The translations under genes and the position numbers were made by a program. Source: Flavobacterium wongokense (lineage in GTDB: Bacteria; Bacteroidota; Bacteroidia; Flavobacteriales; Flavobacteriaceae). From it: a stretch of DNA of 64,000 bases. Numbering within the stretch: position 1 is the first letter of the stretch; every line of letters starts with the position of its first letter. The DNA is taken from assembly GCF_021608265.1 (NCBI RefSeq), contig NZ_JAKIHP010000001.1:496001-560000 (forward strand). Reading direction: 5' to 3'. The notes under the pieces were generated by a model, which did no database searches, was not told the origin of the DNA, and saw only the letters and a list, made by a program, of their open reading frames with translations. Below are positions 44,020 through 52,024 of this stretch, in pieces.

Positions 44020-45042
44020 ATGATGAGAAAAAAAGTCACTTTAAAACAAATTGCCAAAGAGCTTGACGTATCAATATCTACCGTTTCTAAATCATTGAAA
44101 AACAGCCTGGAAATAAGTGAAGACACCCGACAAAAAGTACAGGCATTTGCCAAACTTTACAACTACAAACCCAACAATATTGCGCTGAGTTTAAAAAACA
44201 AGAAAACCAAGACAATTTGTATTATTATTCCTGAAATTATCCATCATTTTTTTGCAACGGTAATCAGTGGCGTTGAAAATGTTGCCAATGAAAATGGCTA
44301 TAACGTATTGGTCTGCCTTTCTGACGAATCCTTTGACAAAGAGGTAATTAACATGGAAATGCTCGCCAACGGAAGCATAGACGGTTTTATCATGTCGCTT
44401 TCAAAGGAAACCCAGCAAAAAAAGGATTTCCACCACATCGTCGAAGTCATCAACCAGGGAATGCCTGTGGTAATGTTTGATCGCGTTACCAATGATATTT
44501 TGTGCGACAAAGTCATCATTGACGACAATCTGGCCGCCTTTGACGCGACACAATTCCTTATCGATAAAGGATTCAAAAAAATAGCCCTGATCACCACTGT
44601 AGACTATGTCAGCGTTGGAAAACTCCGAACCGAAGGCTATATAAAAGCATTAAAAAACAACGATTTAAAAGTAGATGAAAATCTAATCCTTCGAATTGAA
44701 GACACCGAAAACTTTGAATCTTCGATTGAGAATTTGATACTCAACAACGAACTCGACGCTATTTTTGCAGTCAACGAATTGTTTGCCGTTACGGCTATAA
44801 AATTGGCGCGCAAACACGACATCAAAGTTCCGGAAGCGCTTTCCATCGTAGGCTTTACCGACGGAATCATTTCAAAATATTCTACACCAAGCATTTCCAC
44901 CGTTAGTCAGAACGGGATTAAAATGGGAGGCAAAGCAGCCAAGATGCTTATCGAAAGGCTGGAATCGGAAGAGGAAGTCGAAGAACAATACAAAACCGAA
45001 GTCATCGAAACCGAATTGGTAGAACGCGAATCCACCAAATAA
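44020..45042 (+). CDS. LacI/GalR-family transcriptional regulator of the starch locus
   Basis: The 340-residue protein starts with a LacI helix-turn-helix (VTLKQIAKELDVSISTVSKSLKN, about residues 5-27) and the hinge-helix segment YKPNNIALSLKNKKTKTI. A periplasmic-binding-protein-like sugar-sensing core follows (IIPEIIHHFFATVISGVENVANENGYNVLV ... GMPVVMFDRV ... LDAIFAVNELFAVTAIKLARK ... LSIVGFTDG). It sits between the susC and MFS operons and a palindromic site lies in each regulatory region. Sequence does not say whether it represses or activates; the position of site O2, upstream of the MFS promoter, would suit activation. The ligand is probably maltose or a maltooligosaccharide. Confidence 0.93.
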   Translation: MMRKKVTLKQIAKELDVSISTVSKSLKNSLEISEDTRQKVQAFAKLYNYKPNNIALSLKNKKTKTICIIIPEIIHHFFATVISGVENVANENGYNVLVCLSDESFDKEVINMEMLANGSIDGFIMSLSKETQQKKDFHHIVEVINQGMPVVMFDRVTNDILCDKVIIDDNLAAFDATQFLIDKGFKKIALITTVDYVSVGKLRTEGYIKALKNNDLKVDENLILRIEDTENFESSIENLILNNELDAIFAVNELFAVTAIKLARKHDIKVPEALSIVGFTDGIISKYSTPSISTVSQNGIKMGGKAAKMLIERLESEEEVEEQYKTEVIETELVERESTK

Positions 45043-45114
45043 CCTCTATTTACTTACTATCAAAAAGCTGTTTGAGACCTGTTTCAACAGGATTTTATGC
45101 AGTATTGGTTCAGA

Positions 45115-45190
45115 GTGTGTCCGATGTGTGTGCGATGTGTGTCCGATGTGTGTCCGATGTTTTGGCTTTTTTATCGGACACACATCGGAC
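45115..45190. repeat. Four 11-bp tandem repeats merging into an 18-bp perfect inverted repeat
   Basis: GTGTGTCCGAT is repeated four times without gaps (45115-45158; the second unit has one change). The segment 45141-45158 then pairs perfectly over 18 bp with 45173-45190 around a 14-base T-rich loop. It lies about 70 bases after the lacI stop codon. A terminator role is possible, but no T tract follows the stem. It makes up part of the 403-base gap 45043-45445; the rest of that gap holds operator O2, the MFS promoter and its leader. Confidence 0.8.
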
Positions 45191-45275
45191 TCATCCCGCA
45201 ATGATTACGCTCACAAGGTGAATAAAGCATTGATATTGCCGGATTTGGATTGGTTAATACGGTTAGTTATCAACA

Positions 45276-45289
45276 AAAAAACGTTTTCG
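45276..45289. promoter_or_regulatory. Probable LacI-family operator O2
   Basis: AAAAAACGTTTTCG matches 12 of 14 positions of palindrome O1 (43904-43917), with the central AAAACGTTTTCG intact. It lies about 56 bases upstream of the MFS -7 element. Confidence 0.6.
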
Positions 45290-45344
45290 TAACCCGCTTT
45301 CGTTAATTTTTTTAATCAAAAAGACCTCAACTTAAATTCTTTAT

Positions 45345-45352
45345 TATCTTTA
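45345..45352 (+). promoter_or_regulatory. -7-like element of the MFS-pgmB-GH65 operon
   Basis: TATCTTTA, one base from TAnnTTTG, gives an expected transcript start near 45359 and a leader of about 87 bases. Confidence 0.45.
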
Positions 45353-45358
45353 CGACAA

Positions 45359-45420
45359 TTATCAAAGCTTATACTTTTACTTCGAACTAAAAAAAGTTTT
45401 GATAAGCACACCGCTTATCG
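45359..45420 (+). promoter_or_regulatory. MFS leader: leader motif copy 2 and competing hairpins
   Basis: The leader holds the motif GCTTATACTTTTACTTCGAA (45367-45386). Two mutually exclusive pairings exist: TTATCAAA (45359-45366) with TTTGATAA (45398-45405), or GATAAGC (45401-45407) with GCTTATC (45413-45419). Shared bases 45401-45405 mean only one can form at a time. Confidence 0.4.
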
Positions 45421-45445
45421 TATTATAAATCAGTAAATTACGATA

Positions 45446-46975
45446 ATGGAAAAGCGTAAATTAAGTTTCTGGCAAATCTGGAATATGAGTTTCGGATTTC
45501 TGGGGATACAAATGGGTTTTGCTCTGCAGAATTCAAATGTTAGTAGGATATTCCAAACTCTAGGCGCAAAAATTGATGACATCCCAATCCTTTGGGTGGC
45601 TGCTCCTTTAACCGGATTAATTATTCAACCCATCATTGGCTATTTCTCAGACCGGACCTGGACCAGGCTCGGCCGAAGAAAACCTTATTTCCTTGTCGGA
45701 GCCATTTTAGCATCCGCAGCCTTGTTCATCATGCCCAATTCACCCGTTTTGTGGTTTGCAGCCGGAATGTTATGGATAATGGACGCTTCCATTAATGTTT
45801 CTATGGAACCTTTCAGGGCTTTTGTGGGAGACAATCTTCCCGAAAAGCAACGCACCTTAGGTTTTGCAACGCAAAGTTTCTTTATCGGGATTGGCGCTTA
45901 CGTAGCTTCCAAACTGCCTTTGATTTTAACCCATTTAAATGTTGACAATACGGCACCGCTTGGGATTATCCCCGATTCGGTGAAGTATTCGTTCTACATT
46001 GGTGGTGTTGCTTTCATCGTAACCGTTCTTTGGACTGTAATTACCTCCAAGGAATATTCACCAGAGGAAATGGAAGCGTTTGAGAAACACAAGGAAACCG
46101 AATTCAAAAAAGAGGTGCATTCTCCGGAATGGTTTTCAAAAAACGGGACTTCCCATTTAAGAAAAGGGCTTTTATTTTTAGCCATCGGGATTTCCTTTTC
46201 GTTCCTGATTTATGAGTTGGATTTAAAGAAAGATTTATATGTTCTTTCCTTAGGAATGATCAGCCTTGGAGGATTGGCAATGACCATTTCGGGATTAATG
46301 CAGCGTGCGAATAATACCGAAAATGGTTTTGTAACCATCATGAATGATTTTCAGTTTATGCCAAAAATCATGAAACAGTTGGCATGGGTGCAATTCTTCT
46401 CGTGGTTTGCGCTTTTTTCTATGTGGATTTACACCACGCTTGCCGTTACGCAACACATTTACGGAACTACTGATACGACTTCAGAAGCGTATAATACCGG
46501 AGCAAACCAGGTTGGCGAAATGTTTGCCAACTACAACCTGATTGCTGCGATTGCCGCATTCCTGCTGCCATTATTGGCAAAATACACCAGCAGGAAATTT
46601 ACGCATTTCATTGCTTTAACCTGTGGTGGCTTTGGTTTGATTTCCATTTATTTCATTTCAGAACCAACCGTTTTCACCATGGAATGGCTGCCAATGATTG
46701 GTGTTGGAATTGCCTGGGCGAGTATCCTTTCCATTCCGTATGCAATGCTTTCCGGAGCATTACCTTCCAGCAAAATGGGTTACTATATGGGAGTTTTCAA
46801 CTTCTTTATTGTAATCCCGCAATTGGTTGCTGCTTCCATTTTAGGATTTTTAGTTTCTAAATTCTTTAACAGCGAACCTATTTATGCCCTATTGATTGGT
46901 GGCACGTCAATGATTCTAGCAGGAATCATTTCGCTTACCATAAATGACAAATCGAAAATTATAATTAATGACTAA
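45446..46975 (+). CDS. MFS transporter for maltose/maltodextrin uptake
   Basis: This 509-residue inner-membrane protein has about 12 membrane segments and belongs to the sugar-porter-like MFS group seen beside maltose genes in Bacteroidota. It begins LSFWQIWNMSFGFLGIQMGFALQNSNVSRIFQTLGA and has the loop motif DRTWTRLGRRKPYFLVG between segments 2 and 3. A large cytoplasmic loop follows the sixth segment. It heads the plus-strand operon and overlaps pgmB by 8 bases. With the cytoplasmic phosphorylase encoded two genes downstream, it is the likely route of maltose across the inner membrane; substrate is inferred from context. Confidence 0.9.
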   Translation: MEKRKLSFWQIWNMSFGFLGIQMGFALQNSNVSRIFQTLGAKIDDIPILWVAAPLTGLIIQPIIGYFSDRTWTRLGRRKPYFLVGAILASAALFIMPNSPVLWFAAGMLWIMDASINVSMEPFRAFVGDNLPEKQRTLGFATQSFFIGIGAYVASKLPLILTHLNVDNTAPLGIIPDSVKYSFYIGGVAFIVTVLWTVITSKEYSPEEMEAFEKHKETEFKKEVHSPEWFSKNGTSHLRKGLLFLAIGISFSFLIYELDLKKDLYVLSLGMISLGGLAMTISGLMQRANNTENGFVTIMNDFQFMPKIMKQLAWVQFFSWFALFSMWIYTTLAVTQHIYGTTDTTSEAYNTGANQVGEMFANYNLIAAIAAFLLPLLAKYTSRKFTHFIALTCGGFGLISIYFISEPTVFTMEWLPMIGVGIAWASILSIPYAMLSGALPSSKMGYYMGVFNFFIVIPQLVAASILGFLVSKFFNSEPIYALLIGGTSMILAGIISLTINDKSKIIIND

Positions 46976-47621
46976 AAAAGCATTCATCTTCGACCTCGAT
47001 GGCGTTATTGTAGACACCGCTAAATACCATTTTTTGGCGTGGCAGAAAATAGCGGCCGATTTGGGAATCGAATTTACACCAGAACACAACGAAGAATTAA
47101 AAGGCGTTAGCCGCGTCCGTTCTTTGGAAATTATTTTGAAGCTCGGGAATATTGAAGCCTCAGAAGAAAGCAAAAACAAATGGCTGCACCAAAAAAACGA
47201 AGATTACCTCTCTTATATCAAACACATGGACGAAAGCGAACTGCTTCCGGGCGTTATGAATATTTTAGAGTTTATTAAAGAGAAAAAACAACTGATTGCC
47301 TTGGGCTCGGCAAGTAAAAATGCCCGCCTTATTTTAGAGAAGGTAAAGATTTTGCATATGTTCGATGCCATTGTTGATGGAAATGACGTAACCAATGCAA
47401 AACCAAATCCTGAGGTTTTCGTCAGAGGCGCAAAATTATTAAACGTGAGCAACGAAAACAGCATGGTTTTCGAAGATGCCGTAGCCGGAATCCAGGCTGC
47501 CAACATTGCCAACATGACCAGCATCGGAATTGGCGATGAGAAAATATTACATGAAGCAAAATACAACTTTAAAGATTTTACGTTTATGGACACTTCGTTT
47601 ATCGAAGCCTTCATAAAATAA
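46968..47621 (+). CDS. pgmB: Beta-phosphoglucomutase
   Basis: This 217-residue HAD-superfamily enzyme converts beta-glucose-1-phosphate to glucose-6-phosphate in the cytoplasm. Motif I is FDLDGVIVDTAKYHFLAW, with the Asp nucleophile at residue 9 and the acid/base Asp at 11. The cap segment ELKGVSRVRSLEIIL is typical of this enzyme rather than general HAD phosphatases. Motif II is LGSASKNA, and motifs III/IV are KPNPEVF and VFEDAVAGIQAA. It overlaps the MFS gene by 8 bases and is followed closely by the GH65 gene, whose product makes its substrate. Confidence 0.95.
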   Translation: MTKKAFIFDLDGVIVDTAKYHFLAWQKIAADLGIEFTPEHNEELKGVSRVRSLEIILKLGNIEASEESKNKWLHQKNEDYLSYIKHMDESELLPGVMNILEFIKEKKQLIALGSASKNARLILEKVKILHMFDAIVDGNDVTNAKPNPEVFVRGAKLLNVSNENSMVFEDAVAGIQAANIANMTSIGIGDEKILHEAKYNFKDFTFMDTSFIEAFIK

Positions 47622-47651
47622 AATTGAATGATCAAAGGAAAAAACAACAAC

Positions 47652-49955
47652 ATGAATCAAGATTATATCAAACCAGACAACTGGTCAATCATAGAAGAAG
47701 GATTTGACTTAGACCAGGTTAAATCCTCCGAAAGCCTTTTCAGCATTGGAAATGGTGCCATGGGACAACGTGCCAATTTTGAAGAAAAATACTCTGGAGC
47801 AACATTCCAGGGAAGCTACATAGCCGGAATTTATTACCCTGACAAAACCAAAGTGGGCTGGTGGAAAAACGGTTATCCTGAATATTTCGCCAAAGTATTG
47901 AATGCGCCAAACTGGATCGGAATCGACATTGAAATCAACGGTGAAAATCTCGATTTGGCTGCCTGTAAGGAAGTGAAAAACTTCCGCCGCGAGCTGAATA
48001 TGAAAGAAGGAATCTATGACCGTTCGTTCGAGGCAACTTTGCAGAACGGCACACAAATAGCAGTAAACGTTCGTCGTTTCCTTTCTTTGGATTTGGACGA
48101 AGTGGGTGTAATCAATTATGAAATCACACCGCTTAACAATGATGCCAAAATCCTTTTCAAACCGTATGTTGATGCCGGAGTGCACAACGAAGACGCCAAC
48201 TGGGAAGAGAAATTTTGGGAACCATTAAACGTTACCAATTCAGGAAATGAAGCTTTTGTTACGGCAAGAACGTTCAAAACGCATTTCACGGCTACTACCT
48301 TTATGCAGAATACGATTTTGCTGAATGGCAAAAACCAAAACGCCTTGCCGTCAAATGTTGAATCATCAAAAGAAAAAGTCCAGTTTACCTATGAAGCCGC
48401 TGCGGCTAAAGGACAAACTGCTTCGATACAAAAACTGGGTGGTTATACGGTTTCGATGAACCACAAAAATACGCAGTTAGCAGCTGAAAATGTCATCAAA
48501 GAAGCATTACAGGAAGGCTATGAAAACCTATTGATTCAACAAATCAGTGAATGGGCGAAAATCTGGGAAATGAGCGATATCACCATTGAAGGCGATGTAA
48601 AGGCGCAACAGGGAATCCGTTTCAATATTTTCCATTTGAACCAAACGTATCTAGGAAAGGATTCGCGTTTGAATATTGGCCCAAAAGGATTTACCGGAGA
48701 AAAATACGGCGGTTCGACTTATTGGGATACCGAAGCCTATTGCATTCCGTTTTATATGGCGACCAAAGACCAGCATGTTGCAAGGAATTTGTTGGCTTAC
48801 CGCTACAATCATTTGGAAAAAGCCATAGAAAATGCCAAGAAATTAGGTTTTAAAAATGGCGCAGCTTTATATCCGATGGTTACGATGAATGGTGAGGAAT
48901 GCCATAACGAATGGGAAATTACCTTTGAGGAAATCCATAGGAATGGCGCTATCGCTTTTGCGATTTTCAACTATTACCGATTCACCGGTGACTACTCCTA
49001 TATTCCCGAAAAAGGTTTGGAAGTCCTAATTGGAATTGCGCGTTTCTGGCATCAGCGAGCTACTTTTTCTACCCATAAAAACCAATATGTGATTTTGGGT
49101 GTTACAGGCCCGAATGAATACGAAAACAACGTCAACAATAATTTCTATACAAATTATTTGGCCAAATGGTGTATCGATTATGCCATTGAACAAATTGAAC
49201 GCGTGGAAAAAGAATACAGTTCGGATTTTGCCCGAATCATGAGCAAAGTTAAATTGGATGCAACTGAAATCGGACATTGGAAAAAAGTCGCCGACCATAT
49301 GTATTTTCCATTTTCGGAAGAACACGATGTGTATCTACAGCAAGACGGCTTCCTAGATAAAGAACTCGTGAAAGTCCACGATTTGGATAAATCACAACGT
49401 CCAATCAATCAAAAATGGTCGTGGGACAGAATCCTTCGTTCGCCTTACATCAAACAGGCCGATACTTTACAGGGATTCTATTTCTTTGAAGACCATTTCA
49501 GCAAGGAACAACTGGAAAAGCACTTCGATTTTTATGAGCCGTTTACTGTTCACGAAAGTTCACTTTCTCCTTGCGTGCACTCGATTCAGGCGGCGACTCT
49601 AGGAAGAATGGAACAAGCGTATACCTTCTATCTACGAACTTCGCGTTTGGATTTGGATGACTACAACAAGGAAGTTGAGGAAGGCCTTCACATCACTTCG
49701 ATGGCGGGAACCTGGATGAGCATCGTGGAAGGTTTTGGCGGAATGCGTGTCAAAAATGACGAACTGCATTTTGAACCAAGAATCCCAAAAGACTGGGATG
49801 GTTATTCCTTTAAAATCAATTTCAGGAACCAAATATTGAAAGTTTCCGTGCATCAGAACGAAACCAAATTTGTACTTGAGGGTGAAACTCCAATTACCGT
49901 TTATGTAAATGGAACAGCGGTTTCTGTCGAGCCAAATAGCCTGGTGACTGTTTAA
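47652..49955 (+). CDS. GH65 family phosphorylase, probably maltose phosphorylase
   Basis: This 767-residue cytoplasmic enzyme (no signal peptide) splits an alpha-glucosyl disaccharide with phosphate, giving glucose and beta-glucose-1-phosphate. The N-terminal beta-sandwich (SLFSIGNGAMGQRANFEEKYSG) is followed by an (alpha/alpha)6 barrel. The segment ECHNEWEITFEEIHRNGAIAFA carries the general-acid Glu, and the phosphate-site region HESSLSPCVHSI comes later. The start at 47652 (MNQDYIKPDNWS) is preferred; an in-frame ATG at 47628 is possible. Its partner pgmB is 6 to 30 bases upstream. Trehalose or kojibiose phosphorylases share the fold, but the starch setting favours maltose. Confidence 0.92.
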   Translation: MNQDYIKPDNWSIIEEGFDLDQVKSSESLFSIGNGAMGQRANFEEKYSGATFQGSYIAGIYYPDKTKVGWWKNGYPEYFAKVLNAPNWIGIDIEINGENLDLAACKEVKNFRRELNMKEGIYDRSFEATLQNGTQIAVNVRRFLSLDLDEVGVINYEITPLNNDAKILFKPYVDAGVHNEDANWEEKFWEPLNVTNSGNEAFVTARTFKTHFTATTFMQNTILLNGKNQNALPSNVESSKEKVQFTYEAAAAKGQTASIQKLGGYTVSMNHKNTQLAAENVIKEALQEGYENLLIQQISEWAKIWEMSDITIEGDVKAQQGIRFNIFHLNQTYLGKDSRLNIGPKGFTGEKYGGSTYWDTEAYCIPFYMATKDQHVARNLLAYRYNHLEKAIENAKKLGFKNGAALYPMVTMNGEECHNEWEITFEEIHRNGAIAFAIFNYYRFTGDYSYIPEKGLEVLIGIARFWHQRATFSTHKNQYVILGVTGPNEYENNVNNNFYTNYLAKWCIDYAIEQIERVEKEYSSDFARIMSKVKLDATEIGHWKKVADHMYFPFSEEHDVYLQQDGFLDKELVKVHDLDKSQRPINQKWSWDRILRSPYIKQADTLQGFYFFEDHFSKEQLEKHFDFYEPFTVHESSLSPCVHSIQAATLGRMEQAYTFYLRTSRLDLDDYNKEVEEGLHITSMAGTWMSIVEGFGGMRVKNDELHFEPRIPKDWDGYSFKINFRNQILKVSVHQNETKFVLEGETPITVYVNGTAVSVEPNSLVTV

Positions 49956-49968
49956 CAAATTACAATCC

Positions 49969-50002
49969 AACCCTTTCGGACTTATCTGAAAGGGTTTTTT
50001 AT
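49969..50002 (+). terminator. Terminator after the GH65 gene
   Basis: AACCCTTTC and GAAAGGGTT pair around a 10-base loop and are followed by TTTT-rich sequence. It separates the MFS-pgmB-GH65 unit from the glycosidase unit downstream. Confidence 0.85.
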
Positions 50003-50014
50003 TTTAATATTACA

Positions 50015-50130
50015 CGTCAGTTCGAGTGTTTTTTATGGAATGCAATGGAATAAAAAATGTATCGAGAACCGTCGTTTGCAGAAAGCTTCTCGATACATTT
50101 TTGGCTTCGCCAAAAACACTCGAAGTGACG
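50015..50130. repeat. Nested inverted-repeat element (about 116 bp)
   Basis: The outer arms, CGTCAGTTCGAGTGTTTTT (50015-50033) and its complement at 50112-50130, differ at one position. Inner arms AAAAATGTATCGAGAA (50053-50068) and its exact complement (50087-50102) sit inside them. A further small hairpin TTGGCTTCGCCAA lies at 50101-50112 (one T counted twice with the inner arm). No coding capacity is evident. Confidence 0.8.
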
Positions 50131-50187
50131 ATATACAATATAAACGACTATAAAGCCTTAATCCTATTTATGGTAAAAACAAATACA

Positions 50188-52020
50188 ATGAAAAAACTAC
50201 TCTTCTCCCTACTGATTTCTATCTCTGCCTTTGCGCAGATTGACCGTGTTGAACCTCCGTTTTGGTATTCGGGAATGACACTGTCAAAAGTGCAGATTCT
50301 ATTTTATGGCAAGAACATCGCGCAATATGACGTTGCCGTTTCCAACAACATTGTCATCGACAACATCAAAAAAACAGAAAATCCCAATTACGTTTTTGTA
50401 ACGATTGATACTAAAAATGCTCCGGTTTCTGAGCTGACCTTTAGTTTCAAAAGCAAAGGCAAAGTGGCGCTTACGCAAAAGTATGAGCTCAAACAAAGAA
50501 GGCAAAATTCCAAATTCCGAAAAGGTTATGACAGTTCGGATATGATTTATTTGATTATGTCGGACCGATTTGCCAATGGAAATCCAAAGAATGACAGTGA
50601 TAATTCATTAAATGAAAAAGCCGATCGAAGCAATCCCAACGGAAGGCACGGTGGCGATATCGAAGGCATCATTAAAAACCTGGATTATATCAAAGAGCTT
50701 GGCGCAACAGCCGTTTGGCCAACACCGCTTTGCGAAGACAACGATCCAAAAGGTTCGTACCACACTTATGGGCAGTCGGATGTTTATAAGATTGATCCGC
50801 GATTTGGGACCAATGAAGATTACCTGCGTTTGAGCGCCGAACTCCACAGCCGTGGGATGAAAAATATTTTGGATTATGTGACCAATCATTGGGGTTACCA
50901 GCATTGGATGTACAAGGATTTGCCGACTTACGACTGGGTGCACCAATTCCCGGGTTATTCGCAATCGAATTACCGGATGACTACGCAGTTTGACCCGAAT
51001 GCTTCAGACATTGATGCCAAAAACTGCATGGACGGCTGGTTTGTGCCTTCGATGCCCGATTTGAACCAGTCGAATCCTTTGGTTTTGAATTACCTGATCC
51101 AAAATGCAATCTGGTGGATTGAATACGCCGATTTGGATGGTTTCCGTGTGGATACCTATTCGTATAACGACAAGGAAGGAATCTCAAAATGGACCAAAGC
51201 AATCCTTGACGAATATCCAAATTTCAATATTGTAGGCGAAGTCTGGATGCACAACCAGGCACAAATGGCTTATTGGCAGAAAGACAGTAAGATTGGCGCC
51301 ATTGAAAGTTACAATTCCTATTTGCCGTCGGTGATGGATTTTACGTTGCACGATGCTTTTGGTTCGGTTTTCAATGAAGATAAAGGCGAATGGGACAAAG
51401 GAATGATCAAAGTCTATGACAATTTTGTCAACGATTTCCTGTATCCAAACATTAATAACATCTTGGTTTTTGCCGAAAACCACGACACCAATCGTTTTAA
51501 CTCAGCCTATAAAAAAGACTTCAGGAAATACCAAATGGCTATGACGCTTTTGGCAACAATACGTGGAATCCCGCAGTTGTATTACGGTTCTGAAATTGGA
51601 ATGGATGGTGATAAAGGCAAAGGCGATGGCGATATCCGCCATGATTTCCCCGGAGGTTGGAATGGCGACAGCAACAATGCATTTACGAAGGCCGGAAGAA
51701 ATGAGGAACAAAACAAATTCTATGATTTTACTTCCAAACTTTTCAATTGGAGAAAATCAAAGGACGTGATTCATTTTGGCAAAATGAAGCACTATATTCC
51801 GGTAAATAATGTGTATGTTTATTTCCGTTATAACGAAAAGGAAAGTGTGATGGTCGTTATCAATAACAGTAACGAAACCCAGACTTTCAAAACCAATCGT
51901 TTTGCCGAAAGCATTCAAAATCATTTGGGCGGAAAGGACATTTTCTCAGGAAAAATGATTGATTTGAAAAACGATGTTTCCATCGAAGGAAAATCGGTAT
52001 TGGTATTAGAATTAAAATAA
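50188..52020 (+). CDS. GH13 cyclomaltodextrinase/neopullulanase-like (SusA-type) enzyme
   Basis: This 610-residue periplasmic enzyme is chosen to start at 50188, giving a signal peptide (MKKLLFSLLISISAFAQ); the longer frame from 50026 runs through the inverted-repeat element. Residues about 20-110 (IDRVEPPFWYSGM...VQILFYGKNIA) match the cyclomaltodextrinase N-terminal domain. The GH13 barrel has region I ILDYVTNHWG, region II GFRVDTYSY (nucleophile Asp), region III VGEVW (Glu) and region IV AENHDTNR. A C-terminal cyclomaltodextrinase-type domain follows. It probably linearises or shortens imported maltodextrins, as SusA does. It is the first gene of a three-glycosidase unit. Confidence 0.94.
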   Translation: MKKLLFSLLISISAFAQIDRVEPPFWYSGMTLSKVQILFYGKNIAQYDVAVSNNIVIDNIKKTENPNYVFVTIDTKNAPVSELTFSFKSKGKVALTQKYELKQRRQNSKFRKGYDSSDMIYLIMSDRFANGNPKNDSDNSLNEKADRSNPNGRHGGDIEGIIKNLDYIKELGATAVWPTPLCEDNDPKGSYHTYGQSDVYKIDPRFGTNEDYLRLSAELHSRGMKNILDYVTNHWGYQHWMYKDLPTYDWVHQFPGYSQSNYRMTTQFDPNASDIDAKNCMDGWFVPSMPDLNQSNPLVLNYLIQNAIWWIEYADLDGFRVDTYSYNDKEGISKWTKAILDEYPNFNIVGEVWMHNQAQMAYWQKDSKIGAIESYNSYLPSVMDFTLHDAFGSVFNEDKGEWDKGMIKVYDNFVNDFLYPNINNILVFAENHDTNRFNSAYKKDFRKYQMAMTLLATIRGIPQLYYGSEIGMDGDKGKGDGDIRHDFPGGWNGDSNNAFTKAGRNEEQNKFYDFTSKLFNWRKSKDVIHFGKMKHYIPVNNVYVYFRYNEKESVMVVINNSNETQTFKTNRFAESIQNHLGGKDIFSGKMIDLKNDVSIEGKSVLVLELK

Positions 52021-52024
52021 AAAT

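Noticed and set aside
45115-45190. Short direct repeats considered as a CRISPR array
   Set aside because: Units are 11 bases, directly adjacent with no spacers, and no cas genes are present.
50026-50187. N-terminal extension of the SusA-like GH13 gene
   Set aside because: The extra 54 codons run through the inverted-repeat element and would hide the clear signal peptide beginning at 50188.
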